Positions 38,309 through 47,746 of a stretch of 64,000 nucleotides of DNA are shown one piece after another (position 1 is the first letter of the stretch; each line of letters starts with the position of its first letter). The notes under the pieces are model-generated. The model worked only from the letters and a program-made list of their open reading frames with translations. It was not told the origin of the DNA and searched no databases. Location: the NCBI RefSeq assembly GCF_008152325.1, contig NZ_CP042243.1, positions 2,423,026 to 2,487,025 of the forward strand, in the 5' to 3' direction. The stretch is from Crassaminicella thermophila (GTDB taxonomy: Bacteria; Bacillota; Clostridia; Peptostreptococcales; Thermotaleaceae). The position numbers were made by a program, and so were the translations under genes.

Positions 38309-41300
38309 TTAACTATTTTTTTTGAGTACCTCTAGTATACCAATTTCATAAGGATCTTTTAATTGTTTTAAAAATGAAATTCCTTTTTCACAATATTTTT
38401 TTATATCTAATGTAAGATAATCTTTGAAAACTTCTCTAAGATCCTCATTTTCTTTCATACGAACCTTTACTTCTGCTTTTACACGATATAACAATCCTAA
38501 CTCATAAGGACTTTTCAATTTATTAGCATATTTATCTGCTCTTATTAAATATTTCAAAGCATTTTTATATTCTCCTTCTTTTATTAAAAGAAGTGCCATA
38601 TATCCTTCAGCTGTAGACCTTCCCCAAAGTGTATCAAGCTGATTATAAAGCTTAATTGCTTTTTTAAAATAATTCTTTGCTCGATGGTCATCTCCCATAT
38701 CATATGCTGCTTGCCCAGCATTCGTATAAAATATGGTAAGCCCACGAATTACTTTCTTTTCTGCACATACACTAACAGCACGCTCATAATATTCTAATGC
38801 ACTCATAAACTTCATATTATGCCTTCTAATTTCTCCAATATAATTATAGCCTGCTGCCATATTTAATGTATACTTATCTTCATATGCATTTACTACTTCA
38901 AAGCTTCGAATAGATTGTTTTAGTAAATCTTCTGCTTCTTCATAATCACCAATCATAATCTTTTCAAGTCCTTTTAGTCTTAACATGATACCAGTATCCT
39001 TCTGATAGTTACATGCCTTTGCTAAATTTAATCCAATATCTATATATTTTTGCATCCACTCAACATTATATGTTTGTATTCCATAATAGATCATTTGTCT
39101 ATATCCCTTAAGAGCATAATCTGCATCTTTTATCTGCAATGCTAAATCAATCATACTTTGAATATCTCTAATTCCCTTTTCATATTCTCCTTCTTGAATC
39201 AAATATCTTCCTCTCATATGAAAAAACTCAATCTGAAGCTTCTTTATTTCATTTGAAGTAGATTCCTTTTCAATTACTTCCTTCAAATCCTTTTCAATCT
39301 CTTTTAGTTGCTTACTTGCTTCTTTTTGGCTTAGATAGCTTTTATATTCTTCCTCAATATTTCCATCTTTAAAAACAGGGAACATCTCATGTGTAAAATT
39401 AAAATATACATCTAAATTTTTCATTCGATATTTAAGAGCTAAGACCTGATTACCTCCATTTTCAAAGTGATAAATTAATTTAGGATAAATAAATCTATCT
39501 CTTTTATCATGATGCAATTTCTTTTCAAGCATCAAGCCAATTTGATTGTGTAATATTTTACGTCTTGCACTCGACTGCTCTAGGTAAATAAATTCTCTTA
39601 GCTTTTGATGTGTAAAAGTAAAACTAATTTCCTCACTATCACTTACTTCTCTTAAAATACCTCTATTTTGAAGTTCCTCTATAATATCCATTATTTCCAG
39701 TACATCTTTTGAGCTTAGTAGTCTTAGCATATCCAAGCTTACTTTATCAAAAAATAATGAAGTAATATATAAAAGCTTTTTTCCTTCCTTTGAAATATCT
39801 AAAAATCTACTCCTTAATATATCCTGCATCTTTGTTGTCATCTGTGTAATAATACCTTTGTCATTTATACTATTTAATACTTCTGTTAAGAAAAATGCAT
39901 TTCCTTCTGTTTCTTGATAAATTTGATTGTATAAGTTCTCATTCCAAGAATATTTAGGAAGCCTCATATTTACGAATTCCCTTACTTGTTCTTTATTAAA
40001 TCTATTGAGTATAATTTTTTCAAGCCTATTATACTGAATAGCAGCAGTGATGAATTTATTTAGTTTTCCTTCATATGCATTTCGACAAGTACCTATGAAA
40101 AATATATAATCATTCTCCTGATGAAGTAAAATACTATTTAGCAAGGATAAACTCATATCATCTATCCATTGAATATCTTCAAAAACTAATAATATTTTTC
40201 TCTTTTGCGACACTTTTTTTAATACAGTAATCATAGCTTCTTCTATTACTTGATGTTGTAATGAATCTACTTTTTCTACCGGATTTATATTAACCCCTTC
40301 ATCCTGAATTGCAAAGCTTGGAAATACATGACTAATAATATTCCTCAACAAAGGAGGAATTTTTATATTATCCCGTTCAATAATATCTACCAATTTAGTA
40401 AAAACTTCATTCCATGGCTTAAATAAATAATCTTTCTCTGCTTGATAACAATTGGATTTTAATAGAATTATTTCATTCTCACCTATACTTTTTAAAAATC
40501 TATCTTTTAATTTTGTCTTTCCAACACCCGCTTCTCCCATAATAATAAGTGATTTTGATTCTTTGTTCTGTTTAAATAACTCATAATTTTTATTTAATAT
40601 ACCTAGTTCATACACTCTTCCATAAAAGAAATCTGATGCTTTTCTTTTATTCATTTCTTTTGTATTACGTATAATCAAAATCTCATCTAGAAGCTTTCTT
40701 GTTTGCAAATCAGGCTCTACTCCAAGTTCTTTATATAGTATCTTCTCTAAACGATTATATACATCAATAGCCTTGTGGAACTGTCCTTCATCCCTATATG
40801 CTTTCATTAAAATTTGATACGCTTTTTCATCAAAATCGTCTACTTCAATCATTTTTTTTGCACAGCTTATAACAGTTTGAAAATCATTTTTTGAAAAAGC
40901 ATTTTCAATCCTTTTATTCAGCTTTTCTATATACAAATCCTTCAAATACTCTCTATATTGAAGCATCCAACTTTCAAATTCATCACCGTCTTTTACATGA
41001 AATCCTTTTAAAAATTCTCCTTTATATACTGTAATATCATCTTCCTTATCATTCAAAAAATGATATAAATCTATATCAATTTGAATGTCTGGATTTATCA
41101 TTACAAGAGATTTTTTTGGGGAAATTACAATATCCATATCAAAAGCTTTTCTTATCTTGTACATAGCTTGTCTTAAATTTTTCTTTGCCGTTTTTTCTTC
41201 TACCTCTCCCCATAAAATATTTACTAATGTATCACGACTAGCTTGTTTATGAACCAACAAATAATAAAATAAAGCCTCCGCCTTTTTAAATGGAAAGACA

Positions 41301-41362
41301 ATGGTTTCTTCATTTTTAACAACTAACGGTGTATCAAATAATTTTACACGTACAAAATCCAT
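38309..41362 (-). CDS. Large SARP/AfsR-like regulator: winged helix, BTAD, AAA ATPase, TPR
   Basis: The 1017-residue protein starts with an OmpR-type winged helix (FPFKKAEALFYYLLVHK, LVNILWGEVEEKTAKKNLRQ), then a BTAD region to about 235 (ELGVEPDLQTRKLLDE). An ATPase domain follows with Walker A IMGEAGVGKTKL and Walker B LLVFEDIQWIDDMSLSLL. The last 350 residues are helical repeats of TPR type (ALEYYERAVSVC, AKNYFKKAIKLYNQLD). Such proteins are MalT/AfsR-like activators that bind ATP and an inducer. I used ATG 41360-41362, 7 bases after AAAGGG, rather than a TTG seven codons up. It is 56 bases downstream of mocA and may be cotranscribed with the molybdenum operon. Confidence 0.85.
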   Translation of the reverse strand: MDFVRVKLFDTPLVVKNEETIVFPFKKAEALFYYLLVHKQASRDTLVNILWGEVEEKTAKKNLRQAMYKIRKAFDMDIVISPKKSLVMINPDIQIDIDLYHFLNDKEDDITVYKGEFLKGFHVKDGDEFESWMLQYREYLKDLYIEKLNKRIENAFSKNDFQTVISCAKKMIEVDDFDEKAYQILMKAYRDEGQFHKAIDVYNRLEKILYKELGVEPDLQTRKLLDEILIIRNTKEMNKRKASDFFYGRVYELGILNKNYELFKQNKESKSLIIMGEAGVGKTKLKDRFLKSIGENEIILLKSNCYQAEKDYLFKPWNEVFTKLVDIIERDNIKIPPLLRNIISHVFPSFAIQDEGVNINPVEKVDSLQHQVIEEAMITVLKKVSQKRKILLVFEDIQWIDDMSLSLLNSILLHQENDYIFFIGTCRNAYEGKLNKFITAAIQYNRLEKIILNRFNKEQVREFVNMRLPKYSWNENLYNQIYQETEGNAFFLTEVLNSINDKGIITQMTTKMQDILRSRFLDISKEGKKLLYITSLFFDKVSLDMLRLLSSKDVLEIMDIIEELQNRGILREVSDSEEISFTFTHQKLREFIYLEQSSARRKILHNQIGLMLEKKLHHDKRDRFIYPKLIYHFENGGNQVLALKYRMKNLDVYFNFTHEMFPVFKDGNIEEEYKSYLSQKEASKQLKEIEKDLKEVIEKESTSNEIKKLQIEFFHMRGRYLIQEGEYEKGIRDIQSMIDLALQIKDADYALKGYRQMIYYGIQTYNVEWMQKYIDIGLNLAKACNYQKDTGIMLRLKGLEKIMIGDYEEAEDLLKQSIRSFEVVNAYEDKYTLNMAAGYNYIGEIRRHNMKFMSALEYYERAVSVCAEKKVIRGLTIFYTNAGQAAYDMGDDHRAKNYFKKAIKLYNQLDTLWGRSTAEGYMALLLIKEGEYKNALKYLIRADKYANKLKSPYELGLLYRVKAEVKVRMKENEDLREVFKDYLTLDIKKYCEKGISFLKQLKDPYEIGILEVLKKNS

Positions 41363-41418
41363 TTTTTCACCCTTTATTCCCAATTATTTTTGAAATTTTC
41401 CGTACACTTATAATGCTA

Positions 41419-42036
41419 TTATATTCTAATTTTATTATCAAGAAAATATTTATTTGCAATACTTAATGCATATGTATAATCCTCTTTTGTATCAATATCT
41501 AAATTATAAGAGGAATCATCAAATTCTACATACCTTATCTTATCTGGATTTTGCAATAGTATCTTTCTAGCTCCTTCATCACCTTTTAAGGAATATATAC
41601 TCTCTCTCCATTTACGATGAAATAAAACAGGATTTCCTCGTTTCCCTTCATAAAGCGGTACAACAATAGAAGCTTTATAAGAATAAAATGCATCTATAAT
41701 TCTATTAATAACAAAACTATTAATAAATGGCTGATCTCCTAAAATAAATAAAACCCCTTCAATCCTATTTGGCATATTCTTCATTCCTAATTTTACAGAT
41801 GTGCTTTGTCCTTTTTTATAGTCAGGATTATAAATAGAAACAATTTCTTTTTTATTTGCAATACGTTTTATTTTTTCTCCTTCATGTCCATAAACAATCT
41901 CAATAAAATCAACTTTTGATTTCTTAACATTGTCAATTACCTCTTCTATAATTGTATGCCCATTAAATGGAAGAAGAAGCTTTCCTTCTTCCATTCTTCG
42001 TGACATTCCTGCCGCAAGTATTACTGCACCGACCAT
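41419..42036 (-). CDS. mocA: MocA-like molybdenum cofactor nucleotidyltransferase
   Basis: The 205-residue protein begins MVGAVILAAGMSRRMEEGKL, the nucleotidyltransferase signature, with GVLFILGDQPFI and GKRGNPVLFHRKW. MocA moves CMP to molybdopterin to make the cytosine dinucleotide cofactor used by xanthine-dehydrogenase-type enzymes. AGAGGAAG lies 4-6 bases before the ATG at 42034-42036. It ends the cofactor operon. Confidence 0.9.
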   Translation of the reverse strand: MVGAVILAAGMSRRMEEGKLLLPFNGHTIIEEVIDNVKKSKVDFIEIVYGHEGEKIKRIANKKEIVSIYNPDYKKGQSTSVKLGMKNMPNRIEGVLFILGDQPFINSFVINRIIDAFYSYKASIVVPLYEGKRGNPVLFHRKWRESIYSLKGDEGARKILLQNPDKIRYVEFDDSSYNLDIDTKEDYTYALSIANKYFLDNKIRI

Positions 42037-42052
42037 AAAACTTCCTCTTCTC

Positions 42053-42799
42053 TTATAAGATATTAAGCACATTATTATCTAGCATATTACATAAAAGTAT
42101 ATTTTTAATCCTTCCTTTATCCATTTCTCTTACAAATTTAGCCGTTTCATAAGCATCAGCATAACATTTCTTAGAATCTACTTTATTTATAATCAGAAAA
42201 ACTCTCGAATGGTTTGGTATTCCCTTTAATAAGCCACTTTCGCTTGTAATAACTTTTGCAATCATCTTAGGGGTAATTTTTTTTCCTACCTGCATTTTTG
42301 TAATGTATGAAATAATCTGTTGACGATGTACATTCTCTTCATTTAAAAACTTCCCACAAGCATCTATGCCAACAACAATAAGCACCATTGAACTTTCATA
42401 AGGAATTACTGGTTCATAATGTTCAGGTGCTTTTAATGATTTATGTTTTGCTCCATCTGCTTCTACAATTATATAATCAAAATAATCTTTTAAAAAAATA
42501 TAATCTAACAGTTTAGGATCTACTCCCTTTAATTTTCCTTCAACTGTTATATTATTTCCTAATCCGACAACTTTATTTTCTTTTAAATAAAAGCCTATTT
42601 TTTTAATATCTTTTCCTATAATTAAATAATTTGCTTGATCTTTCTTTGGTAGATAAATAGCAGTAGTTGTAGATATTAGTACCTTTTTATTTCGTTTTAA
42701 ATCTTTTGCTAATGCATACATAGCCGTTGTTTTTCCACCACCGCCAACAAGAGCTATCATTTCTCTATTTTTTATATCTAAAGCTTTATACAGCTTCAT
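42053..42799 (-). CDS. yqeC: YqeC, selenium-dependent hydroxylase accessory protein
   Basis: The 248-residue protein has the P-loop MIALVGGGGKTTAMYALAKDL, FDYIIVEADGAKHKSLKAP and INKVD, as in YqeC, which is found with selenium-dependent molybdenum hydroxylases. Its reaction is not established; the P-loop implies nucleotide use. It lies 16 bases before mocA. Confidence 0.9.
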   Translation of the reverse strand: MKLYKALDIKNREMIALVGGGGKTTAMYALAKDLKRNKKVLISTTTAIYLPKKDQANYLIIGKDIKKIGFYLKENKVVGLGNNITVEGKLKGVDPKLLDYIFLKDYFDYIIVEADGAKHKSLKAPEHYEPVIPYESSMVLIVVGIDACGKFLNEENVHRQQIISYITKMQVGKKITPKMIAKVITSESGLLKGIPNHSRVFLIINKVDSKKCYADAYETAKFVREMDKGRIKNILLCNMLDNNVLNIL

Positions 42800-42818
42800 A
42801 TTTCTCTCCTTATAGCCA

Positions 42819-43553
42819 TTACTTACTACATGGACAAAATCTGTTTAGCTTCATTAAGGAAGCAGCCCCAGCTATAGTAGTTCCAAAGAATATAACTGGC
42901 TTTTTCATTAAAAAATTTAAAATGGTATTATTCGCAGCAGTGCTTCCAGTAGCAACGATAACCTCACACCAATCTAAAACTTCTTCTGTTTTTTCTTCTC
43001 CATTTTCAATCTCAACACCAAATTTTACTTTTCCTATCTTATCTTTATCTAAATCCACCACTCTAACGCAAAAATTTTCAGAAAGTCTTTGTAGCATTGC
43101 TGGCTGAAGTCCTATAAGTGCAATTTTATGTGAACCGTAATTTTCTTTAATATGTTCTACTAATCTTTTAGCACAATCTTCTGGTTCTTCATCTTTGCAG
43201 TGAATTGTAGTATCTGTAATTTTTAAATATTTACATACTGCATTAATTGTTGATATGAGTACTGCTCTATCAAAATTTGTCTCTAATGGTCTATTGATTA
43301 TCTCTTCAATTGTTCCTGTAAAATTTCCAGGCATATCTGTAAAAGCTTGGCCCTTTTCTCCTCTAAATTCAGCCTGCATAAGTTTTTCTTTTCCTTTTAA
43401 TATCGGAAAATCTTTTCTTAAAGGATTTCCTATTGCCTCCTGTGAGCTAAGAACACTTCCCTGTACAGTTACTTTTTCACTTAACAACTTATTTTTTTGA
43501 ACAACTCCTTTAAACTTTTTTAAAAGATCATCATAAAATATACTTTTATTCAT
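42819..43553 (-). CDS. DUF364-type Rossmann-like protein
   Basis: The 244-residue protein matches the family described as putative heavy-metal chelation domains (DUF4213/DUF364): NRPLETNFDRAVLISTINAV, KIALIGLQPAMLQRLSENF and VIVATGSTAANNTILNFL. It ends in the short Cys motif CPCSK. Its place between the molybdate importer and YqeC points to handling of metal or cofactor. AAGGAG 8 bases before ATG 43551-43553 fixes the start rather than a GTG three codons up. Confidence 0.8.
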   Translation of the reverse strand: MNKSIFYDDLLKKFKGVVQKNKLLSEKVTVQGSVLSSQEAIGNPLRKDFPILKGKEKLMQAEFRGEKGQAFTDMPGNFTGTIEEIINRPLETNFDRAVLISTINAVCKYLKITDTTIHCKDEEPEDCAKRLVEHIKENYGSHKIALIGLQPAMLQRLSENFCVRVVDLDKDKIGKVKFGVEIENGEEKTEEVLDWCEVIVATGSTAANNTILNFLMKKPVIFFGTTIAGAASLMKLNRFCPCSK

Positions 43554-43565
43554 TTTTCTCACTCC

Positions 43566-44300
43566 TTAAACAACGTAGTTTATTCTTTTCTCAAATGGTA
43601 CTACCCCTATAAAATTTTTTACAAAGCTTGAATTGGATTTATAAAATATTTCATCAGGTGTTCCAATTTGAACCATATTTCCTTTGTTCATTACTGCTAT
43701 TTTATCTGCTAACTCCAATGCTTCATAAAAATCATGAGTTACATGTATAATGATGCTTTCTGTTTTTTTGTGTATTTCTTTTAAAATATCAATAAATTTT
43801 TTCTTTGTAGAAGGGTCCAATGCACTTAAAGGTTCATCAAATAGGAGTATTTTAGGCGATGTAATTAAAGCTCTAGCAATAGCAACTCTCTGCTGTTCTC
43901 CACCACTTAAAGTCTTTGGCTTTCTGTCTAATAGATGTTCAATTTGAAAGTTTGAAGCAATATTATATAACTTTTTTTTTATTTCTTTTTTAGAAAATTT
44001 TTTTCTCTTTAAACCAAAAACTATGTTTTCTCTCACAGATAAATGTGGAAATAGCAAATAATCTTGATATACAAATCCAACTTCTCTATCCTCTGGATAC
44101 AAATTATTTATTTCTTTTCCATCAAAATATATCTTTCCTTTATCAGGTTTATACATACCAGCGATGGTTTCTAATATAACACTCTTTCCTGTTCCAGTAG
44201 GTCCTAATATTACAAAATATTCTCCTTTTTTTATTTTGAAATTTATATCTTTTAATTGAAATTCTCCTAAAGTTTTATATATATGTTCAATATTTAACAT
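43566..44300 (-). CDS. modC: Molybdate/tungstate ABC transporter ATPase
   Basis: The 244-residue ATPase has Walker A LGPTGTGKSVILETI, QDYLLFPHLSVRENI, signature LSGGEQQRVAIARAL and Walker B ILLFDEPLSALDP. It lacks the C-terminal MOP domain of E. coli ModC, resembling WtpC/TupC forms. ATAGGAGG fixes the ATG at 44298-44300; 13 open upstream codons overlap modB and are not used. Confidence 0.88.
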   Translation of the reverse strand: MLNIEHIYKTLGEFQLKDINFKIKKGEYFVILGPTGTGKSVILETIAGMYKPDKGKIYFDGKEINNLYPEDREVGFVYQDYLLFPHLSVRENIVFGLKRKKFSKKEIKKKLYNIASNFQIEHLLDRKPKTLSGGEQQRVAIARALITSPKILLFDEPLSALDPSTKKKFIDILKEIHKKTESIIIHVTHDFYEALELADKIAVMNKGNMVQIGTPDEIFYKSNSSFVKNFIGVVPFEKRINYVV

Positions 44301-44310
44301 TATATTCCTC

Positions 44311-45108
44311 CTATAAATATTTTTCCCCAAGGAGTTCAAAAATAAATAACGATATTAATGATATTATAATGAGTATGGAGGCAACAGATAGTGCGGTATT
44401 TAAATCACCACAAGACATATTTAAGTATATGGAAGTTGGAAGAGTTTCTGTTTTCATTCTTGTAGCACCTGCTATCATCAAAACAGCACCAAAATCCCCT
44501 AACGCTCTTGCCCATGTAATAATAATACTTGCCAATATCCCGTTCTTTGCCAATGGCAAGGTTATAGTCATAAATGAAGTCAAATTTGTACATCCTAAAG
44601 TCCTTGATATAAACTCTATTCGAGGATCAATATTTTGTATGGTTGATTTTACAATCCTTATTGTGTAGGGAACATTTATAAAAAACTGAACTAGGATTAT
44701 TCCTTTTACTGTAAATATGAATTTTAACCCTAAGTTTTCTAAAAAATTACCAAATCCTGTGTTCCCAAAAAGAATAAGTAAAGAAATCCCTGCTACAATT
44801 GGAGGAAGTGCCATTGGAATATTAAACACAGCATTAACAATTTTTTTACCTAAAAAACTAAATCTTGCTAATCCATAGCCTATTGGAACTGCAAAGATTA
44901 TACATAATATGGTAGATATAAATGAAGTAAAAAGACTTAATTTCAATGCAAATTTTATTTCAGTTGTTTGAAAGCTCTCTTTTAAATTCGGTATCCCTTT
45001 TATAAAAACCATTAGAACAGATAAAATAACAAATGTCATTAAAAGCACCGTAAATATTAAAATAACTCCTTTAAATAAAATATTATAACCTTTACGTCTC
45101 TTCTCCAT
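44311..45108 (-). CDS. modB: Molybdate/tungstate ABC transporter permease
   Basis: The 265-residue membrane protein has AVPIGYGLARFSFLGKKIVN, ALPPIVAGISLLILFG and the loop EFISRTLGCTNLTSFMTITL with RALGDFGAVLMIAGATRMKT, all typical of ModB/WtpB permeases. It lies 17 bases after modA. Confidence 0.9.
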   Translation of the reverse strand: MEKRRKGYNILFKGVILIFTVLLMTFVILSVLMVFIKGIPNLKESFQTTEIKFALKLSLFTSFISTILCIIFAVPIGYGLARFSFLGKKIVNAVFNIPMALPPIVAGISLLILFGNTGFGNFLENLGLKFIFTVKGIILVQFFINVPYTIRIVKSTIQNIDPRIEFISRTLGCTNLTSFMTITLPLAKNGILASIIITWARALGDFGAVLMIAGATRMKTETLPTSIYLNMSCGDLNTALSVASILIIISLISLFIFELLGEKYL

Positions 45109-45125
45109 CTTATCTTCCTCACACT

Positions 45126-45896
45126 TTAATCAATTATTTGAAATCCATACTTTTCAAATATATTTTTTCCTTTATGACTAACCACAAAATCTACAAATTC
45201 TTGTGCTAGATCTTTATTTAATGAATTTCTTATAGTCGAAATAGGAATTGTTTTTATAATATTTTTCTCCTTTGGTATTTCTATAATTTTTACATCCTCA
45301 GCATCATTTAAATTATCTTCCCACATAATGGTTGCATCTGCCTGCTTCATGGATATATATACCAAAAGTTCATTAACCGTAGCTGTAGAAGCTACCTTAT
45401 TTTTGCTTACTTTCTCATATAAATGCTCTTTCTCTAATATTTTTCTACTTACTTTACCTATAGCACAAGCTTTTTCATCTCCTAATACTACTTTTACATC
45501 TTCTTTCCCTAAATCTTTTATGCTTTTGATTTCTGCTGGATTATTCTTTGGAACTACAAGCACAGGAATATGATATGCTACATTATATCTTTCACCAACT
45601 AACCCTTTTTTGTCAGCTTCTTCATAATAAAAGGATGACCCAGGAATAAATACATCTCCTTTCCTGCTTAATTCTATTTGACTTAAAATTTGTGCCGAGC
45701 CTCCATAAGTATACTGCACTTCAATATTGTATTTTTCTTTAAAAATTTTTCCTAGTTCATCCATAGGTTTTCTTAATCCTGCACCACTATAAACTTGTAA
45801 TGTTTTCGTTTGCACATTATCTTGTTTTATACTGCTACAACCTAAAAGTAAAATAGAAATCATAGTAAAACAAATTATCGTTTTTATTTTATCCAT
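45126..45896 (-). CDS. modA: Molybdate/tungstate-binding lipoprotein
   Basis: The 256-residue lipoprotein begins DKIKTIICFTMISILLLG with the Cys of LLGCSS. The mature domain has LQVYSGAGLRKPMDELGKIF and YTYGGSAQILSQIELSRKGD, the ModA oxyanion-binding blocks. The ATG follows AGG. Whether it prefers molybdate or tungstate cannot be read. Confidence 0.9.
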   Translation of the reverse strand: MDKIKTIICFTMISILLLGCSSIKQDNVQTKTLQVYSGAGLRKPMDELGKIFKEKYNIEVQYTYGGSAQILSQIELSRKGDVFIPGSSFYYEEADKKGLVGERYNVAYHIPVLVVPKNNPAEIKSIKDLGKEDVKVVLGDEKACAIGKVSRKILEKEHLYEKVSKNKVASTATVNELLVYISMKQADATIMWEDNLNDAEDVKIIEIPKEKNIIKTIPISTIRNSLNKDLAQEFVDFVVSHKGKNIFEKYGFQIID

Positions 45897-45899
45897 TTC

Positions 45900-46922
45900 C
45901 TATACCCCTTTTCCGAATGTACAATCAGGAAATCTACATACTTCACATTCCATACAAAATCCTCCATGCCCATATTTAGCTATGTCACTTGCTTTAAGTC
46001 TTTCTTTTATCAATAATCTTGGAAGTATAAGATCAAATACTGTTCTTTTTGCATACATAACACATCCTGGTAATCCTAAAATTGGAATATCCTTTTTATA
46101 AGCTAATAAAAACATTGCCCCAGGCAATATAGGTGAACCATATGTAATAATTTCGCCTCCTGTTTTTTCGATAGCTGTTGGTGTTACATCATCTGGGTCC
46201 ACTGACATACCTCCTGTACAAACAACCATATCTGCTCCTTTTTCAATCCAGCTTTCAATGGCATTTCTTATTTTATCTGGATCGTCTGGTAAAATCGTTT
46301 GCCCAAGTACTTCGCAATCATATTCTTCCATTTTTTTTCGAATAACAGCTCCAAAAGCATCTTTAATTCTTCCATAATATATTTCATTCCCTGTTGTAAC
46401 AATTCCCACTTTCATTTGTTTATAGGGAATAACTTGTACGATTTTTTCATTTCCTATAATCTCTTCTGCTCTTTTTATTTTTTCTTCTTCGATTACAAGG
46501 GGAATAACTCTTGTTCCTGCTACTTTCTTTCCTTTCCTTACAGGATAGTTATTATGCAGTGTAACTAGGATCATTTCTCCTATTGAATTTAACTTATACA
46601 ATAATTCTTTATTAATTTTTAAAAGACCATCGTATTCTGCAATAAAATTAATTTTTCCTTCTTTTACTTCACTAAATGTAATACCTGCTCCAGCAGTTAA
46701 TTTCCTTAATCGCTCTGCTGCTTCATTTTCATGTAAAACCCCTTCTTTTTTCTCCCATACATAAATATGGTCTTTTCCTAAAGAAAGCAATAAAGGTATA
46801 TCTTCCTTTTTAATGATGTGTCCTTTTTTAAAAGCCCTGTCCTTTATTTTACCAGGAATAATCTGTGTAATATCATGGCATAAAACTGAACCAATTGTCT
46901 CTTTAACAGGAATTTTTTTCAT
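45900..46922 (-). CDS. Molybdopterin-binding MoeA-like protein with a C-terminal cysteine cluster
   Basis: The 340-residue protein has the MoeA/MogA-type domain at about 170-300 (VGIVTTGNEIYYGRIKDAFG, CTGGMSVDPDDVTPTAI, PGAMFLLAYKKDIPILGLPG). It begins VKETIGSVLCHDITQIIPGK, as in Clostridia proteins of selenium-dependent hydroxylase clusters. The tail GFCMECEVCRFPDCTFGKG holds Cys in the pattern CX2CX2CX4C, possibly a metal or iron-sulfur site. ATG 46920-46922 is 8 bases after GAGG; a GTG three codons earlier overlaps that site. Confidence 0.88.
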   Translation of the reverse strand: MKKIPVKETIGSVLCHDITQIIPGKIKDRAFKKGHIIKKEDIPLLLSLGKDHIYVWEKKEGVLHENEAAERLRKLTAGAGITFSEVKEGKINFIAEYDGLLKINKELLYKLNSIGEMILVTLHNNYPVRKGKKVAGTRVIPLVIEEEKIKRAEEIIGNEKIVQVIPYKQMKVGIVTTGNEIYYGRIKDAFGAVIRKKMEEYDCEVLGQTILPDDPDKIRNAIESWIEKGADMVVCTGGMSVDPDDVTPTAIEKTGGEIITYGSPILPGAMFLLAYKKDIPILGLPGCVMYAKRTVFDLILPRLLIKERLKASDIAKYGHGGFCMECEVCRFPDCTFGKGV

Positions 46923-46932
46923 ATTTGTCACC

Positions 46933-47745
46933 TCATAAATATACTTGTCCTCTTTGTAATAATATTAAAATAGCTTCTAACACTCCGCCAGCAACATTTC
47001 TTCCTTTATCACTAATCAAACTACAATATTTCTTATCTTTTCTAGGATCTATATCCCCTATCTTTTCATTCTTCTTCACAAATAAGCCATCCTTAATGAG
47101 CCCTCTTACAACCCCATCAATTTCTGCATTTACTACCAAATCTCCTACAGAACAAATCCTCTCTCCCTTATTTATAAAATCCCCTATTTCTACGTGATTT
47201 TTAACAATACCCATACATGGAGCTCTTAAAACTCTCTCAATTGTATATCCTTTTATTGGGCCAGGTACTCCTGTATTTGCATCAGCTTTTCCCTCAAATA
47301 AAATTCTTCCCAATTGATGTCCTCTATTAGTTTCTATCACTGCATCAACATCCAATCCAGCCGTAAATCCAGGTCCTAATGCTATAACAATCGGTGCATC
47401 TGTTATTTGGGTTCCACAATTTTTCTTTGCTAAAATAGCATCTATCAATATTGTAGGTTGAATTTTTTCTAAAATCTTACACGCAGGATCAACAAAGACA
47501 GGAATTTTTCCACTTTTAAGAATCCTTTCTATGTCTTTTTCTTTTTCTGCAAATGCAGAAGTAACCCCTTCTACGGTCCACTCTTTTTCATAAATACAAT
47601 TGGCAAATGATACTGTTCGTCTTACCATCATAGGTTTTTCTAGTTCTGTGATAATCACTTTAAATCCTGCTCTAAATAGTTTATAAGCTACTGCTGTAGC
47701 TATATCTCCTCCCCCCTTAATAATAACTATATATTTTGAAAACAT
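46933..47745 (-). CDS. yqeB: YqeB, selenium-dependent molybdenum hydroxylase maturation protein
   Basis: The 270-residue protein begins with a Rossmann site VIIKGGGDIATAVAYKLFRAG and continues TELEKPMMVRRTVSFANCIY, VDAVIETNRGHQLGRI and ends NVAGGVLEAILILL, as in YqeB/EF2563 proteins. YqeB is a marker for selenium-dependent molybdenum hydroxylases; its exact reaction is unknown. ATG 47743-47745 is preferred over a GTG three codons up, which would overlap xdhC. Confidence 0.92.
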   Translation of the reverse strand: MFSKYIVIIKGGGDIATAVAYKLFRAGFKVIITELEKPMMVRRTVSFANCIYEKEWTVEGVTSAFAEKEKDIERILKSGKIPVFVDPACKILEKIQPTILIDAILAKKNCGTQITDAPIVIALGPGFTAGLDVDAVIETNRGHQLGRILFEGKADANTGVPGPIKGYTIERVLRAPCMGIVKNHVEIGDFINKGERICSVGDLVVNAEIDGVVRGLIKDGLFVKKNEKIGDIDPRKDKKYCSLISDKGRNVAGGVLEAILILLQRGQVYL

Positions 47746-47746
47746 G

